Part shown: positions 17,813 through 26,641 of the stretch, piece by piece
Layout: the number at the start of each line of letters is the position of its first letter
How positions within the stretch are numbered: position 1 is the first letter of the stretch
Assembly: GCF_035918235.1 (NCBI RefSeq)
Contig: NZ_CP109485.1
Coordinates: 9,207,001-9,271,000, forward strand
Direction of reading: 5' to 3'
Length of the DNA stretch: 64,000 bases
Source of the DNA: Streptomyces sp. NBC_01445
Lineage (GTDB): Bacteria > Actinomycetota > Actinomycetes > Streptomycetales > Streptomycetaceae
Notes under the pieces: model-generated
What the model was told of the DNA's origin: nothing
The model's database searches: none
The model's input: only the letters and a program-made list of their open reading frames with translations
Program-made: the position numbers and the translations under genes

Positions 17813-17867
17813 GGTATACCAAACGCTTGACGAGGCCCTGGGGTTCCCTTCATTGTTTGGTATGCCA
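17813..17867. promoter_or_regulatory. Pair of GntR-type operators between gntR and the MFS gene
   Basis: GGTATACCAAAC at 17813-17824 faces GTTTGGTATGCC at 17855-17866, 11 of 12 positions matching as an inverted repeat. Each arm also contains a short palindrome (GGTATACC; TGGTATGCCA) of the kind bound by FCD-type GntR proteins. The centres are 45 bp apart. The divergent GntR protein is the expected ligand. Confidence 0.6.
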
Positions 17868-17924
17868 TAGCGCGGAAGTTGCACGTCAGCACGTACCCGA
17901 AGTCTGCCGAATCGAGGGTCCGCC

Positions 17925-19262
17925 ATGTCGCAGGTCAACCCCGTACACAGCACAGATGAAAGAACCGGGGCCGACGCGGGGCCCGCCCCCGCCGCCCGGC
18001 CCACCCGCACCCGCTGGAAAGTGTTCGTCCTTCTCCTGGCCGTCGTGGCCCTCAACTACATCGACCGCGGCTCCGTCTCCGTGGCGCTGCCCCTCATCAC
18101 CGAGGACCTCCACCTCTCCAAGGAGGTCACCGGCTTCGTCCTCAGCGCGTTCTTCTGGACGTACGCGCTCATGCAGATCCCCAGCGGCTGGCTCATCGAC
18201 CGCTTCGGGCCCCGCTACATGGCCGGTGGCGCCTGCGTCGGATGGGGCGTCGCGACCGGACTCACCGGCGCGGCCACCGGCGTCGGCTCCCTCCTCGGGT
18301 TCCGCCTGCTCCTCGGCGCCGTAGAGGCACCGGTCATGCCCGCCGGCGGCAAACTCAACGCCAACTGGCTGCCCGCGAAGGAACGCGGCCGAGGCGCCGT
18401 CCTCATGGACGGCGGCGCACCGCTCGGCTCCGCGCTCGGCGGCATCGCCATCTCCGGACTCATCGCCTGGACCGGCAGCTGGCGCATCAGCTTCGTCGTC
18501 GCCGGTGTCCTCACCGCGGCCATCGGCTTCTTCGCCCTGTGGTTCCTGCGCGACACCCCGCGCGCCCACCGTGGCGTCAACGCGGCGGAGGCCGACTACA
18601 TCGACCGCGCCCACGCCGCCGAGGACGCCGCGGCCGGCACCGACCGGCGCGCCCGCCTCCGCGCCTATCTCAGGTACCGCTCGTTCTGGGGCATGTGCCT
18701 GGGCTGGATGGGCTTCAACGGCGTCTTCTACGGCATCCTCACCTGGGGCCCGCTCTACCTCTCGGAGACCAAGGGCTTCGACATCAAGACCATCGGCTGG
18801 TCCACCCTCGCCATCTTCGGCGCGGGCTTCGTGGGCGAGCTGACCGGCGGCTGGATCTCCGACCGCTGGCAGGCCACCGGCGCCGGAGCCAACCGCGTGA
18901 TGCGCACGCTGATGGGCATCGCAGGCGCCGCGGTCGTCGCCGGGCTCCTCGGCGTCGTCCTCGTACCCGACGCCCTCACCGCGGTCGCGCTGCTCTCCGG
19001 CGTGCTCTTCTTCCTGCGCTGGGCCGGCCTCTACTGGTCCCTGCCCTCGATCCTCGGCGGCCGGGCCAACGCGGGCGTCGTCGGCGCCGCCATGAACCTC
19101 TCCGGCAACATCGCCGGAATCGTCACGCCCATCGCCGTCGGATTCATCGTCGGCGGCACCGGCTCCTACACCTGGGCCCTGCTCTACTTCGTCGGCGCCG
19201 GCGTCCTGTTCACCGTCTCGTCCCTCGTCATCGACTACTCAAGGAGGCTCGCCACCCGATGA
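17925..19262 (+). CDS. MFS transporter, anion:cation symporter type
   Basis: 445 residues with twelve predicted helices. LNYIDRGSVSVALPLI in helix 1 and IPSGWLIDRFGPRYMAGG in loop 2-3 are typical of the ACS subfamily, which takes up organic acids such as galactarate, phthalate or allantoate-like anions with protons. The stop overlaps the next gene's ATG (ATGA). Position in a GntR-controlled operon suggests uptake of the acid or imide that the next enzymes degrade. Confidence 0.88.
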   Translation: MSQVNPVHSTDERTGADAGPAPAARPTRTRWKVFVLLLAVVALNYIDRGSVSVALPLITEDLHLSKEVTGFVLSAFFWTYALMQIPSGWLIDRFGPRYMAGGACVGWGVATGLTGAATGVGSLLGFRLLLGAVEAPVMPAGGKLNANWLPAKERGRGAVLMDGGAPLGSALGGIAISGLIAWTGSWRISFVVAGVLTAAIGFFALWFLRDTPRAHRGVNAAEADYIDRAHAAEDAAAGTDRRARLRAYLRYRSFWGMCLGWMGFNGVFYGILTWGPLYLSETKGFDIKTIGWSTLAIFGAGFVGELTGGWISDRWQATGAGANRVMRTLMGIAGAAVVAGLLGVVLVPDALTAVALLSGVLFFLRWAGLYWSLPSILGGRANAGVVGAAMNLSGNIAGIVTPIAVGFIVGGTGSYTWALLYFVGAGVLFTVSSLVIDYSRRLATR

Positions 19263-20413
19263 CCAGTCACACGCCACCCCGCCTCGGGATGCTGACCCCG
19301 TCGTCCAACACCGCCCTGGAGCCGGAGACCTACGCCCTCCTGCACGGCACCGACGCCGCGACCGCCCACTTCGCGCGCGTCCCGGTCACCCGGATAGCCC
19401 TGGACGGGGACAGTGACGCCCAGTTCGACCCCGGCCCGATGCTGGCCGCGGCCCGACAGCTCGCCGACGCCAAGGTCGATGTCATCGCGTGGAACGGCAC
19501 GTCGGGCTCCTGGCTCGGTATCGAGCGCGACCGCGCACTCGCCGCCGCGATCACCGCCGAGACCGGCATCCGCGCCACCACCTCCACGCTCGCCCTCCTC
19601 GACGCCTGCGCCGCGTACGGAGTCACCCGGCTCGGACTCGCGCTGCCCTACACCCGGGACGTGTGCGAACGGATCGTCGACACATACGCGAAGGAGGGGA
19701 TCACCTGTTCCTTCGCGGAGCCCTTCGGCGAGGACGACAACGAGGCCTTCGCCCGTATCCCCGCCACCGACATCGCCCGGCAGATCGAGCAGGCCGCCGA
19801 GGAGGACACGCACGCCGTGGCCGTCCTCTGCACGAACGTGCGCGGCGCCGGAGAGGCCGAACGACTCGAAGGGGCCCTGCGCATACCGGTGTTGGACTCG
19901 GTCACCGTCACCCTCTGGAAGGCCCTCGACCTCGCGGGCGCCGCCCCCCGCCTCACCGGCCACGGCGACCTGCTGCGCTCGGGCAGCCTGCGGGCCCTGA
20001 TCCAGGACACCTTGAACGGCCTCCTCGCCGCGACCGGCGCCGACCGCACCACGTTCCGCGTCGACCTGCCCGAGCTCGGCCTCCACGTCGACCTCACCGC
20101 CGGAGAGGCGCTGCGCCCCGGCGTCCGCCCGATCCGCCGCGACGCGTCGCTCGACCAGCGCAACCTGAACACCGTCGTGTGGCTCGAACAGCACCGGAAG
20201 CCGCTGATCCAGCCCCACTTCCACGAGCACCCACACCCGCCGCAGGCCCTCATCGACGTCTACGGGGTGCAGGCCCAGATGCTCGCCCCCGTAGAGACCG
20301 GCGGAGCCATGACCGGCTGGATCTCCGTCCACAGTCTGGCCGAACGCGACTGGACGCCCACCGACACCGCCGCCCTCGACGACGCCGTCACCCGTATCCG
20401 CACCGCCCTGTGA
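19259..20413 (+). CDS. Arylmalonate decarboxylase/maleate isomerase-like protein with C-terminal GAF domain
   Basis: 384 residues. Residues 1-245 belong to the Asp/Glu racemase fold: [26 protein letters not shown] and [11 protein letters not shown]. The second catalytic cysteine is present (Cys191), but the first cysteine position is Gly80. This Gly/Cys pattern matches arylmalonate decarboxylase (Gly74/Cys188 in the Bordetella enzyme) rather than maleate isomerase or racemases. Residues 250-384 form a GAF-like domain ([22 protein letters not shown]). GAF fusion suggests ligand sensing. It is coupled to the MFS gene by ATGA. Confidence 0.75.
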   Translation: MTSHTPPRLGMLTPSSNTALEPETYALLHGTDAATAHFARVPVTRIALDGDSDAQFDPGPMLAAARQLADAKVDVIAWNGTSGSWLGIERDRALAAAITAETGIRATTSTLALLDACAAYGVTRLGLALPYTRDVCERIVDTYAKEGITCSFAEPFGEDDNEAFARIPATDIARQIEQAAEEDTHAVAVLCTNVRGAGEAERLEGALRIPVLDSVTVTLWKALDLAGAAPRLTGHGDLLRSGSLRALIQDTLNGLLAATGADRTTFRVDLPELGLHVDLTAGEALRPGVRPIRRDASLDQRNLNTVVWLEQHRKPLIQPHFHEHPHPPQALIDVYGVQAQMLAPVETGGAMTGWISVHSLAERDWTPTDTAALDDAVTRIRTAL

Positions 20414-20429
20414 CCTAGGAGCTGCCCCC

Positions 20430-21332
20430 ATGAAGGACATCAAGATCGCCCTCGGAGTCGACGTCGACGCCGTCGCCGGCTGGCTCGGCAGTTACGGCGG
20501 CGAGGACTCCCCGAACGACATCCAGCGCGGCGTCTTCGCCGGAGAGATCGGCACCCCGCGCCTGCTCAAGCTGTTCGAACGCCACGGCATCCGCACGTCG
20601 TGGTTCATCCCCGGTCACTCGATCGAGACGTTCCCCGAGCAGACCCGCATGATCGTCGAGGCGGGCCACGAGATCGGCGCGCACGGCTACAGCCACGAGA
20701 ACCCCATCGCGATGTCCCCCCAGCAGGAGGAGGACGTCCTCGCGAAGTCCGTCGAACTGATCGAGCAGTTCACCGGTCGCAGGCCCAAGGGCTACGTCGC
20801 CCCCTGGTGGGAGATGTCCGAGTCGACCGCCGCGCTGCTCCACAAGTACGGCTTCTCCTACGACCACTCGCAGAACTACCGCGACTTCACCCCGTTCTAC
20901 GCCCGCGTCGGCGACTCCTGGACGAAGATCGACTACTCCGGCGAGGCGAAGGACTGGATGAAGCCCCTCATCCACGGCCACGAGGTCGACCTCGTCGAGT
21001 TCTGCGGCAACTGGTACGTGGACGACCTCCCGCCCATGATGTTCAACAAGCACTCCCACAACAGCCACGGCTATGTGTCGCCGCGCGCGCTCGAACAGGA
21101 CTGGAAGGACCAGTTCGACTGGGTCCACCGCGAGCTCGACTACGCGGTCATCCCGGTGACCCTGCACCCGGACGTCTCGGGCCGCCCCCAGGTGCTGCTG
21201 ATGCTGGAGCGCTTCATCGCCTACGTCTCCGCCCACGAGGGAGTCTCCTTCTGCACCCTGGAGGACGCGGCCGACGACTTCCGCCGCCGCTTCCCGTTCG
21301 AGTCCAAGGAGCGGCCTGCCGACATGCGGTGA
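20430..21332 (+). CDS. Polysaccharide deacetylase-family hydrolase, cyclic-imidase-like
   Basis: 300 residues, no signal peptide, so cytoplasmic. NodB-type metal motifs are GVDVDAVAG (Asp11, Asp13) and [11 protein letters not shown] (two His). The layout matches the PuuE/HpPgdA/cyclic imidase branch, not secreted chitin or peptidoglycan deacetylases. That branch opens cyclic imides or allantoin-like rings. With an MFS acid transporter, an AMDase-like enzyme and an amidase relic beside it, imide breakdown to a dicarboxylate is a fair guess. It starts 17 bp after the preceding gene, with AGGAGCTGCCCCC upstream. Confidence 0.75.
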   Translation: MKDIKIALGVDVDAVAGWLGSYGGEDSPNDIQRGVFAGEIGTPRLLKLFERHGIRTSWFIPGHSIETFPEQTRMIVEAGHEIGAHGYSHENPIAMSPQQEEDVLAKSVELIEQFTGRRPKGYVAPWWEMSESTAALLHKYGFSYDHSQNYRDFTPFYARVGDSWTKIDYSGEAKDWMKPLIHGHEVDLVEFCGNWYVDDLPPMMFNKHSHNSHGYVSPRALEQDWKDQFDWVHRELDYAVIPVTLHPDVSGRPQVLLMLERFIAYVSAHEGVSFCTLEDAADDFRRRFPFESKERPADMR

Positions 21333-21421
21333 GTTCCGCGGGGACCGAGAGTCAGAGAGAGGACCGTCGTGCGCACGGCGGTCACACAGAAGACGGACGG
21401 TCCCATCGTGGAGGGTGCACC

Positions 21422-22111
21422 ATGACCACGTACGTGTTGATCCCTGGAGCCGGCGGCTCGGCCTGGTACTGGCACGGGGTCGGTGACGAGCTGATGCGCA
21501 GGGGGTGGGACGTCGTCTCCGTGGACCTCCCCGGAGACGACACCCGGGCGGGTCTTCCGGAGTACGTGGACACGGTTGTCGACGCGGTCGGTGACCGGAC
21601 CGACCTGGTGGTCGTGGGGCAGTCCCTCGGCGGGTTCACCGCGCCGCTGGTGTGCCCCCGCCTGCCCGTGTCGCTCCTCGTACTCGTCAACGGGATGATC
21701 CCGCGGCCCGGCGAGACACCGGGGGAGTGGTGGGCCCACACCGGCCAGGAAGAGGCCCGCCGCGCGAACGACGTGCGTGAGGGCCGCGACCCCGACGCGG
21801 AGACCGACCTGGAGACGTACTTCCTGCACGACCTGTCGCAGACGCTGATCGACGCGTCGGCGGAGCACAACCAGGACGAGTCCGCGGCGGCCTTCGCCAC
21901 GCCGTTCACCCTCGACGTGTGGCCGGCGGTGGAGACGCGGGTGGTGACCGGCCGCGACGACCGCTTCTTCCCCGCCGACTTCCAGCGCCGGGTGGCGGAG
22001 GACCGACTGGGCATCACCCCCGACGAGGTGCCGGGCGGCCATCTGGCGGCACTGAGTCACCCGATCGAGCTCGCCGACTGCCTTGAGGCCTACGTCAAGG
22101 AGAGCGCCTGA
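21422..22111 (+). CDS. Alpha/beta hydrolase
   Basis: 229 residues. The oxyanion region is IPGAGGSAWYWHGV, the nucleophile elbow is VVVGQSLGGF (Ser), and the catalytic His is in VPGGHLAALSHP near the end; the acid is likely the Asp in VVTGRDDRFFP. GGAGGG precedes the ATG. It lies 90 bp behind the deacetylase gene and could belong to the same transcript. This fold also includes esterases and N-formylmaleamate-type hydrolases, so its substrate stays open. Confidence 0.82.
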   Translation: MTTYVLIPGAGGSAWYWHGVGDELMRRGWDVVSVDLPGDDTRAGLPEYVDTVVDAVGDRTDLVVVGQSLGGFTAPLVCPRLPVSLLVLVNGMIPRPGETPGEWWAHTGQEEARRANDVREGRDPDAETDLETYFLHDLSQTLIDASAEHNQDESAAAFATPFTLDVWPAVETRVVTGRDDRFFPADFQRRVAEDRLGITPDEVPGGHLAALSHPIELADCLEAYVKESA

Positions 22112-22146
22112 CGTCCGCCGGGACCCCAGTGGCGTGAGCGCCCTTC

Positions 22147-22173
22147 CGGATGAGAGCCCGGCCGGCTCATCCG
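22147..22173 (+). terminator. Hairpin after the alpha/beta hydrolase gene
   Basis: CGGATGAG pairs with CTCATCCG across an 11-base GC-rich centre that can pair further. It starts 36 bp after the stop codon. Confidence 0.5.
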
Positions 22174-22241
22174 TTGGGCGCAGCGCCGCTCCACCCGCTG
22201 GGCGGATCACTCACGGTCATGCTCGCCGTAGCGTCGATGCC

Positions 22242-22886
22242 ATGACGCAGACTCTGTACGGCCGGATCTATCTCACGGCCTACGACACCTCCGCCCACGG
22301 CCTCTACGACCGCACGAGGACGGGGTTCCTGATCCGGGCCGCCGTCCTGGCCGAGCTGGCGATCCGGGGGAACCTCGTCGGCTCCGGAGGCGACGTGTCG
22401 GTCGCGACGCCGGGACCGACCGGGGACCCGGTCCTCGACCTGACGCTCAGCCATGTCGCGCGCGACCGGCGCGGCTGGAAGTCCTGGATCAAGCACGACC
22501 GCAAGGAGACGCTGCACGCGGTCGAGGACCGGCTCGTCGCCGAGGGGGTCCTCGCGGTCGAGGAGAAGAAGTCCTTCGGCCGGTCCCGCCGTGAGGTGAC
22601 GGTGCGGGACGCCTCCGCGGTCACCTCCCTCCAGGCCACGGCGGCCGGGCTGCTGCACGGCGTCGAGCCGGCCGCGCGGATCGCGCCCGCCGACGCCGCG
22701 CTGGTGGCCCTGGCCGCCGCCGGCGGCATCCGGTCGGTCGTCTCCCGATCGGATGCCCGCGCCCGCAAGGACCGCATCGCGGAATTGACGGCACGGCTCG
22801 ACGCCGTGGCCCCCGGCCTGGGCAAGGCGGTCGGCGGTCTCGGCATGACGATGGTGGCGGCGCAGGGCGGGATGGGCGGTGGCTGA
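22242..22886 (+). CDS. GPP34 (Golgi phosphoprotein 3-like) family protein
   Basis: 214 residues. Signs of the family are the opening LYLTAYD-like strand (GRIYLTAYDTSAHGLYDRT), a RAAVLAELAIRGNL helix and an AEGVLAVEEKKSFG hairpin. Eukaryotic members bind PI4P; the role of the many streptomycete paralogues is not established. TAGCGT ends seven bases before the ATG with no Shine-Dalgarno, so the message is probably leaderless. Confidence 0.8.
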   Translation: MTQTLYGRIYLTAYDTSAHGLYDRTRTGFLIRAAVLAELAIRGNLVGSGGDVSVATPGPTGDPVLDLTLSHVARDRRGWKSWIKHDRKETLHAVEDRLVAEGVLAVEEKKSFGRSRREVTVRDASAVTSLQATAAGLLHGVEPAARIAPADAALVALAAAGGIRSVVSRSDARARKDRIAELTARLDAVAPGLGKAVGGLGMTMVAAQGGMGGG

Positions 22887-22921
22887 CGGCCCTGACCCGG
22901 ACGCGCTCCCCGGCGAGCGTC

Positions 22922-23049
22922 CTACGACTGCGGCGGCTGGTTGATCGAGAGCCGTTCCCCGGCGCGGACGATGTACTTCGCGAGATACGCCGGCCGGCCG
23001 CCGTGCTGCGCGGTCTGGGTGAGGACGAGCAGCGGGGCTCCCGGGTCTG
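22922..23049 (-). pseudogene. C-terminal stub of a GntR/UTRA regulator
   Basis: On the minus strand about 42 codons read DPGAPLLVLTQTAQHGGRPA and on to IVRAGERLSINQPPQS, then TAG. This is the end of a UTRA effector domain. The frame is cut at 23049, where an MFS tail begins on the other strand. All DNA-binding parts are missing. Confidence 0.65.
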
Positions 23050-23223
23050 AACGGCGCCGCGTTCGGCATCGGCGCGGGCCTCGGTATCGGCATCGTCGCC
23101 CCGTACGCCGCCCGCGCCACGGCAGGCGGCTATGCCACCGCCCTGTGGATCTCGGTCGCCATCACCGTCCTCGCCCTCGGGACCAGCCTCTGCATCGCGG
23201 TGCCCCGCACCGACCACGAGTGA
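23047..23223 (+). pseudogene. C-terminal stub of an MFS transporter
   Basis: 59 codons read LNGAAFGIGAGLGIGIVAPY, then GGYATALWISVAITVLALGTS and AVPRTDHE, ending in TGA. These are the last two helices of an MFS permease. The first eleven or so helices are gone. It begins exactly where the UTRA stub ends, so one deletion removed the start of both divergent genes and their promoters. Confidence 0.7.
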
Positions 23224-23317
23224 CACCCCGACCTCTCCGAACACCGCACCGGCCACTCCTGACACCCTGGCCTCCCCGAACCCGAACCCGCACGTGCACA
23301 AGGAAGTCGAGAACCCC

Positions 23318-24277
23318 ATGAACAACGCACCGCAGCCGCTCTACTTCGACTGCGACACCGGCATCGACGACTCGATGGCCCTGGCCTACCTCCTGGCCTC
23401 GCCCGAGATCTCCCTCGTCGGCATCGGCACGGTCAGCGGCAACGTCGACTCGACGCAGGCCGCCCGCAACACCCTCGCGCTCCTCGAACTGGCCGGACGG
23501 CCCGAGATACCCGTCGCCGTCGGCGAGCACGACCCGCTCGCCGGCACGTTCCCCGGCGGCGTCCCCCACATCCACGGCGTGAACGGCATCGGTGACATCG
23601 AAGTGGCCGACGCCCAGGCCGCCCCCGAGGCCGAGAGCGGCCCCGAGATGATCGTCCGCCTGGCCCGCGCCCACGAGGGCCGCCTGCGGCTCCTGACCAC
23701 CGGCCCCCTCACGAACATCGCGGCCGCCCTCAAGCTCGACCCCGAACTCCCGTCCCTGGTACAGGACATCACCATCATGGGCGGCGCCGGACTCGTCTCC
23801 GGGAACGTCACGCCCGTCGCCGAGGCGAACATCTACAACGACCCCGAAGCGGCCAACGCGGTCCTCGATGCGCCGTGGGACATCACCCTCGTCCCCCTCG
23901 ACGTGACCCTCTCGCACACCCTCGAGGAGTCGCACCGCACGCAGCTCCTGGAGTCGGAACGTCCCATGGCGCGCGCACTCGGCGAGATGCTCGACGTCTA
24001 CTTCGCCTTCTACGTCCAGACGTTCGGCCGCCCCTGCTGCGCCGCGCACGACCCGCTGGCCGCCGCCGTCGCCACCGGCGGCGTCGTGGCGAGCCTCGCC
24101 CCCCGCGTGCACGTGACCGTGGACGACACCGACGGACCCGGCCGCGGCCAGACCATCTGCGACCTGCGCGGCGCCCACCAGGGCTTCCCGGACCAGCCCG
24201 GCGCCCGCTGCCGCGTCGTCCTCGCCGCGGACACCGACGTGGCCGCCCATCTGACCGAGCGCATGCTCGCACTCTGA
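23318..24277 (+). CDS. Inosine-uridine preferring nucleoside hydrolase
   Basis: 319 residues. The calcium-binding motif DCDTGIDDSM (Asp11, 13, 17, 18) opens the protein; IMGGAGLVSGNVTPVAEANIYNDPEAA and a late CCAAHDPLAAA supply the remaining ligands. It cleaves ribonucleosides to base and ribose in the cytoplasm. The ATG at 23318 has AAGGAAG upstream; GTG 23294 is possible. Its original partners, a permease and a UTRA regulator, survive only as stubs upstream, so it may have lost its promoter. Confidence 0.88.
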   Translation: MNNAPQPLYFDCDTGIDDSMALAYLLASPEISLVGIGTVSGNVDSTQAARNTLALLELAGRPEIPVAVGEHDPLAGTFPGGVPHIHGVNGIGDIEVADAQAAPEAESGPEMIVRLARAHEGRLRLLTTGPLTNIAAALKLDPELPSLVQDITIMGGAGLVSGNVTPVAEANIYNDPEAANAVLDAPWDITLVPLDVTLSHTLEESHRTQLLESERPMARALGEMLDVYFAFYVQTFGRPCCAAHDPLAAAVATGGVVASLAPRVHVTVDDTDGPGRGQTICDLRGAHQGFPDQPGARCRVVLAADTDVAAHLTERMLAL

Positions 24278-24315
24278 CCAGGACGACGGGACGTGGGCCG
24301 CACCGCGCGGCTCAG

Positions 24316-24360
24316 GGCGTCACGGCTCGGGAGGGCCTCCGCGTCACAGGCCGTGACGCC
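24316..24360. terminator. Inverted repeat between convergent genes
   Basis: GGCGTCACGGC pairs with GCCGTGACGCC over a 23-base loop. The right arm lies in the last codons of the flavoprotein gene. It could terminate both convergent units. Confidence 0.4.
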
Positions 24361-25426
24361 GGCTGCCGAGTACCCGCTCGCACACCTGGCGTTCGGCCTC
24401 CGGTGAGAACCCGGAGAAGTCGGCGCGCCGCGCCTCGACGGCGGCACGGGTCTCCTCCGCCATCAGATCGGCATTGATGGCCGCGGCCGCGCGCAGTCCC
24501 GCGGCGGCCGAGCCGATGACCTGCTCGGTCAGCTCGGTGACGTTGCCCGCCGCCCACACCCCGGGAACCGCCGTCTGGCCGGTGGGACCGGCGGGGATGC
24601 GCGTGCCGATGACCATGCCGTTCATCTCCTGCTCGGACGGTTCGAGCCCCAACGAGCCGAGGAAGCCGGCGCGCGCGGTGAACCGGGGCGCGACCACCAG
24701 GGCCTGGACCGGCACGAGCGTGCCGCGCTCCAGGCGGGCTCCGGCCAGCCGGCCGTTCTCGCTCTCCAGCGCGGCCACCGTGCCGTCGACCACGCTGATC
24801 CCGCGGGCGGCGAGCTGTTCGTACTCCTCGTCGGTCGGCTCGGGCGCGGTGTGCAGGAAGAGGGTGACGCTCTTGCTCCACTGCCGCCACATCAGGGCCT
24901 GGTGCACCGCGGCCGGTCCCGTACCGAGGACGCCGACCGCCTGGTCGCGGACCTCCCAGCCGTGGCAGTAAGGGCAGTGCAGGACGTCAGAACCCCACAG
25001 TCCGGCAAGGCCCGGCACCTGCGGCAGCTCGTCCGCCAGGCCCGTCGTGACCAGGATCCGGGCGGCGCACACGGCGCCGCCGTCGTCGAGCACGACCCGG
25101 AACCCGTCGCCGTCCCGCTCGGCCGTGACGACGCGGCCCGCCACGATCTCCCCGCCGTACCGGCGGACCTCGTCGCGGCCGGTGGACACGAGCTCGCCGG
25201 GAGGTGTGCCCTCGCGGCCCAGGTAGTTGTGCACGCCGTCGGCCGGGGCGTTGCGCGGCTCGCCCGCGTCGATCACGAGGACCGACCGGCGCGCCCGCCC
25301 CAGAGTCAAGGCCCCGCTCAGCCCGGCGGCGCCACCGCCGATCACCACGACGTCGTAGCGCCGCTCGTCACGCGAAGGGTGAACGCTCATCATCGGCTCC
25401 ATCTGCTTGCCCAGCTGATTGCTCAT
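24344..25426 (-). CDS. Thioredoxin reductase-like FAD-dependent oxidoreductase
   Basis: 360 residues. The FAD loop is VVIGGGAAGLSGALTLG (27-43), the redox pair is CPYC (Cys151, Cys154), and the second nucleotide fold holds GVLGTGPAAVHQAL. The terminal GVWAAGNVTELTEQVIGSAAAG binds FAD. This architecture transfers electrons from NADPH to a disulfide or acts as a stand-alone oxidase. No thioredoxin gene is adjacent. It is divergent from a cupin-type XRE regulator that likely controls it. Several Met codons near the start (1, 10, 12, 13) leave the exact N-terminus open. Confidence 0.85.
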   Translation of the reverse strand: MSNQLGKQMEPMMSVHPSRDERRYDVVVIGGGAAGLSGALTLGRARRSVLVIDAGEPRNAPADGVHNYLGREGTPPGELVSTGRDEVRRYGGEIVAGRVVTAERDGDGFRVVLDDGGAVCAARILVTTGLADELPQVPGLAGLWGSDVLHCPYCHGWEVRDQAVGVLGTGPAAVHQALMWRQWSKSVTLFLHTAPEPTDEEYEQLAARGISVVDGTVAALESENGRLAGARLERGTLVPVQALVVAPRFTARAGFLGSLGLEPSEQEMNGMVIGTRIPAGPTGQTAVPGVWAAGNVTELTEQVIGSAAAGLRAAAAINADLMAEETRAAVEARRADFSGFSPEAERQVCERVLGSRRHGL

Positions 25427-25472
25427 GGGATTGCCTCCGTTCGTTACCGAGCCTGCGCCGGTCCTGTCCCGG

Positions 25473-25503
25473 TTGACAAAGTTCTTTGCCGTAAGAGCAA
25501 AAT
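25473..25503. promoter_or_regulatory. Promoter/operator between the flavoprotein and cupin regulator genes
   Basis: TTGACA at 25473-25478 overlaps the inverted repeat CAAAG-TT-CTTTG (25477-25488). CAAAAT lies just before the regulator's ATG. A repressor bound at the repeat would block the -35, fitting autoregulation. Confidence 0.45.
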
Positions 25504-25509
25504 CGAGGC

Positions 25510-26103
25510 ATGAGCGACGACGAGTTCACCCCGGTCCTGGCCGGCGTGGGGCCTCGGCTGCGGGCCCTGCGGAACGAGCGCGGCACGACCCTGGCCCGGC
25601 TGAGCGAGCAGACCGGCATCTCGCTGAGCACCCTCTCGCGCCTGGAGTCCGGGCAGCGCAAGCCCACGCTGGAACTGCTGCTGCCGCTGGCCAAGGCCCA
25701 CCATGTGGCGCTCGACGAGCTGGTCGGCGCACCCGACACGGGCGACCCGCGGATCCACCCCCGCCCCATCACCCGCAACGGCCACACCTACATCCCGCTG
25801 ACCCGGCACCTGGGCGGCCTGCACGCCTACAAACAGATCATGCCGGTGCGCGAACTCGGCGAGGGGGTGCGGCCCGAGCAGAACACGCACGAGGGCTACG
25901 AGTGGCTCTACGTGCTCACCGGCCGCCTGCACCTGGCCCTTGGTGAGTACGACCTCATCCTCACGGCCGGTGAGGCCGCCGAATTCGACACACGCACCCC
26001 GCACGGCTTCGCCAACGCCGGCACGTACCCGGTCGAGTTCCTCTCCCTGTTCGGCCCCCAGGGCGAACGGCTCCACGTGCGGGCACGGCCCAGCGAGGGA
26101 TGA
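25510..26103 (+). CDS. XRE family regulator with C-terminal cupin domain
   Basis: 197 residues. The helix-turn-helix (about 12-68) contains LARLSEQTGISLSTLSRLESGQRKP. The cupin beta-barrel (about 105-185) has HEGYEWLYVLTGRLHLALGE and ends with TPHGFANAG. The cupin usually senses a small ligand. It is transcribed divergently from the flavoprotein gene and most likely regulates it and itself. Confidence 0.88.
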   Translation: MSDDEFTPVLAGVGPRLRALRNERGTTLARLSEQTGISLSTLSRLESGQRKPTLELLLPLAKAHHVALDELVGAPDTGDPRIHPRPITRNGHTYIPLTRHLGGLHAYKQIMPVRELGEGVRPEQNTHEGYEWLYVLTGRLHLALGEYDLILTAGEAAEFDTRTPHGFANAGTYPVEFLSLFGPQGERLHVRARPSEG

Positions 26104-26107
26104 GCTC

Positions 26108-26641
26108 CTACGCCGGCTTCGCGTCGTCCGCGGCGAACCGGGCGTAGTACACCAACACCGGCCGCAGGCCCCGGCGTTCGTAGAGGCGCTGCGCCCCCGT
26201 GTTCGCGGCCAGCGTGCCGATGAGCAGGTCGGTGACGCCCATGCGGTCCAGTTCGGCGTCGACCAGGTCGAGCAGGAGGGTGCCGATGCCGTGGCCGCGC
26301 TCGGCCGGCAGGACGGACAGCGTCTGGAGCTCGGCGATGCGGGTGCCGGTCACCCAGGTGTCGTCCGGGCCTTCCTCGATCTGTACGAAGGCGTACCCGA
26401 CGGGCTGCCCGTCCCGTTCGGCGAGCAGCACGAACGAGCCCTCGTCGAGGATCCAGCGCCGGTAGCAGCCGCGGCGCAGCTCCCAGGAGTCCTCGTCGGG
26501 GAAGTAGGTGAACCCGGGCTGCACGGACTGGTGATGGGCGTGCAGCGCGAGCCAGAGGGGAGCGAGGCGGTCAATGAGCTCGGCCCCTCCCTTACGGACC
26601 GTGAGGTCGCCGTCGGTGTGCCGGGCCTGGCTCGTGTCCAC
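26108..26641 (-). CDS. GNAT family N-acetyltransferase
   Basis: 177 residues. The acetyl-CoA pyrophosphate loop is VLPAERGHGIGTLLLDLV, preceded by the beta-4 strand IAELQTLSV and followed by NTGAQRLYERRGLRPV. The substrate is unknown. It converges with the cupin regulator, 4 bp between stops. GTG 26641 is the furthest start, with GAGAAG upstream. Confidence 0.85.
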   Translation of the reverse strand: MDTSQARHTDGDLTVRKGGAELIDRLAPLWLALHAHHQSVQPGFTYFPDEDSWELRRGCYRRWILDEGSFVLLAERDGQPVGYAFVQIEEGPDDTWVTGTRIAELQTLSVLPAERGHGIGTLLLDLVDAELDRMGVTDLLIGTLAANTGAQRLYERRGLRPVLVYYARFAADDAKPA

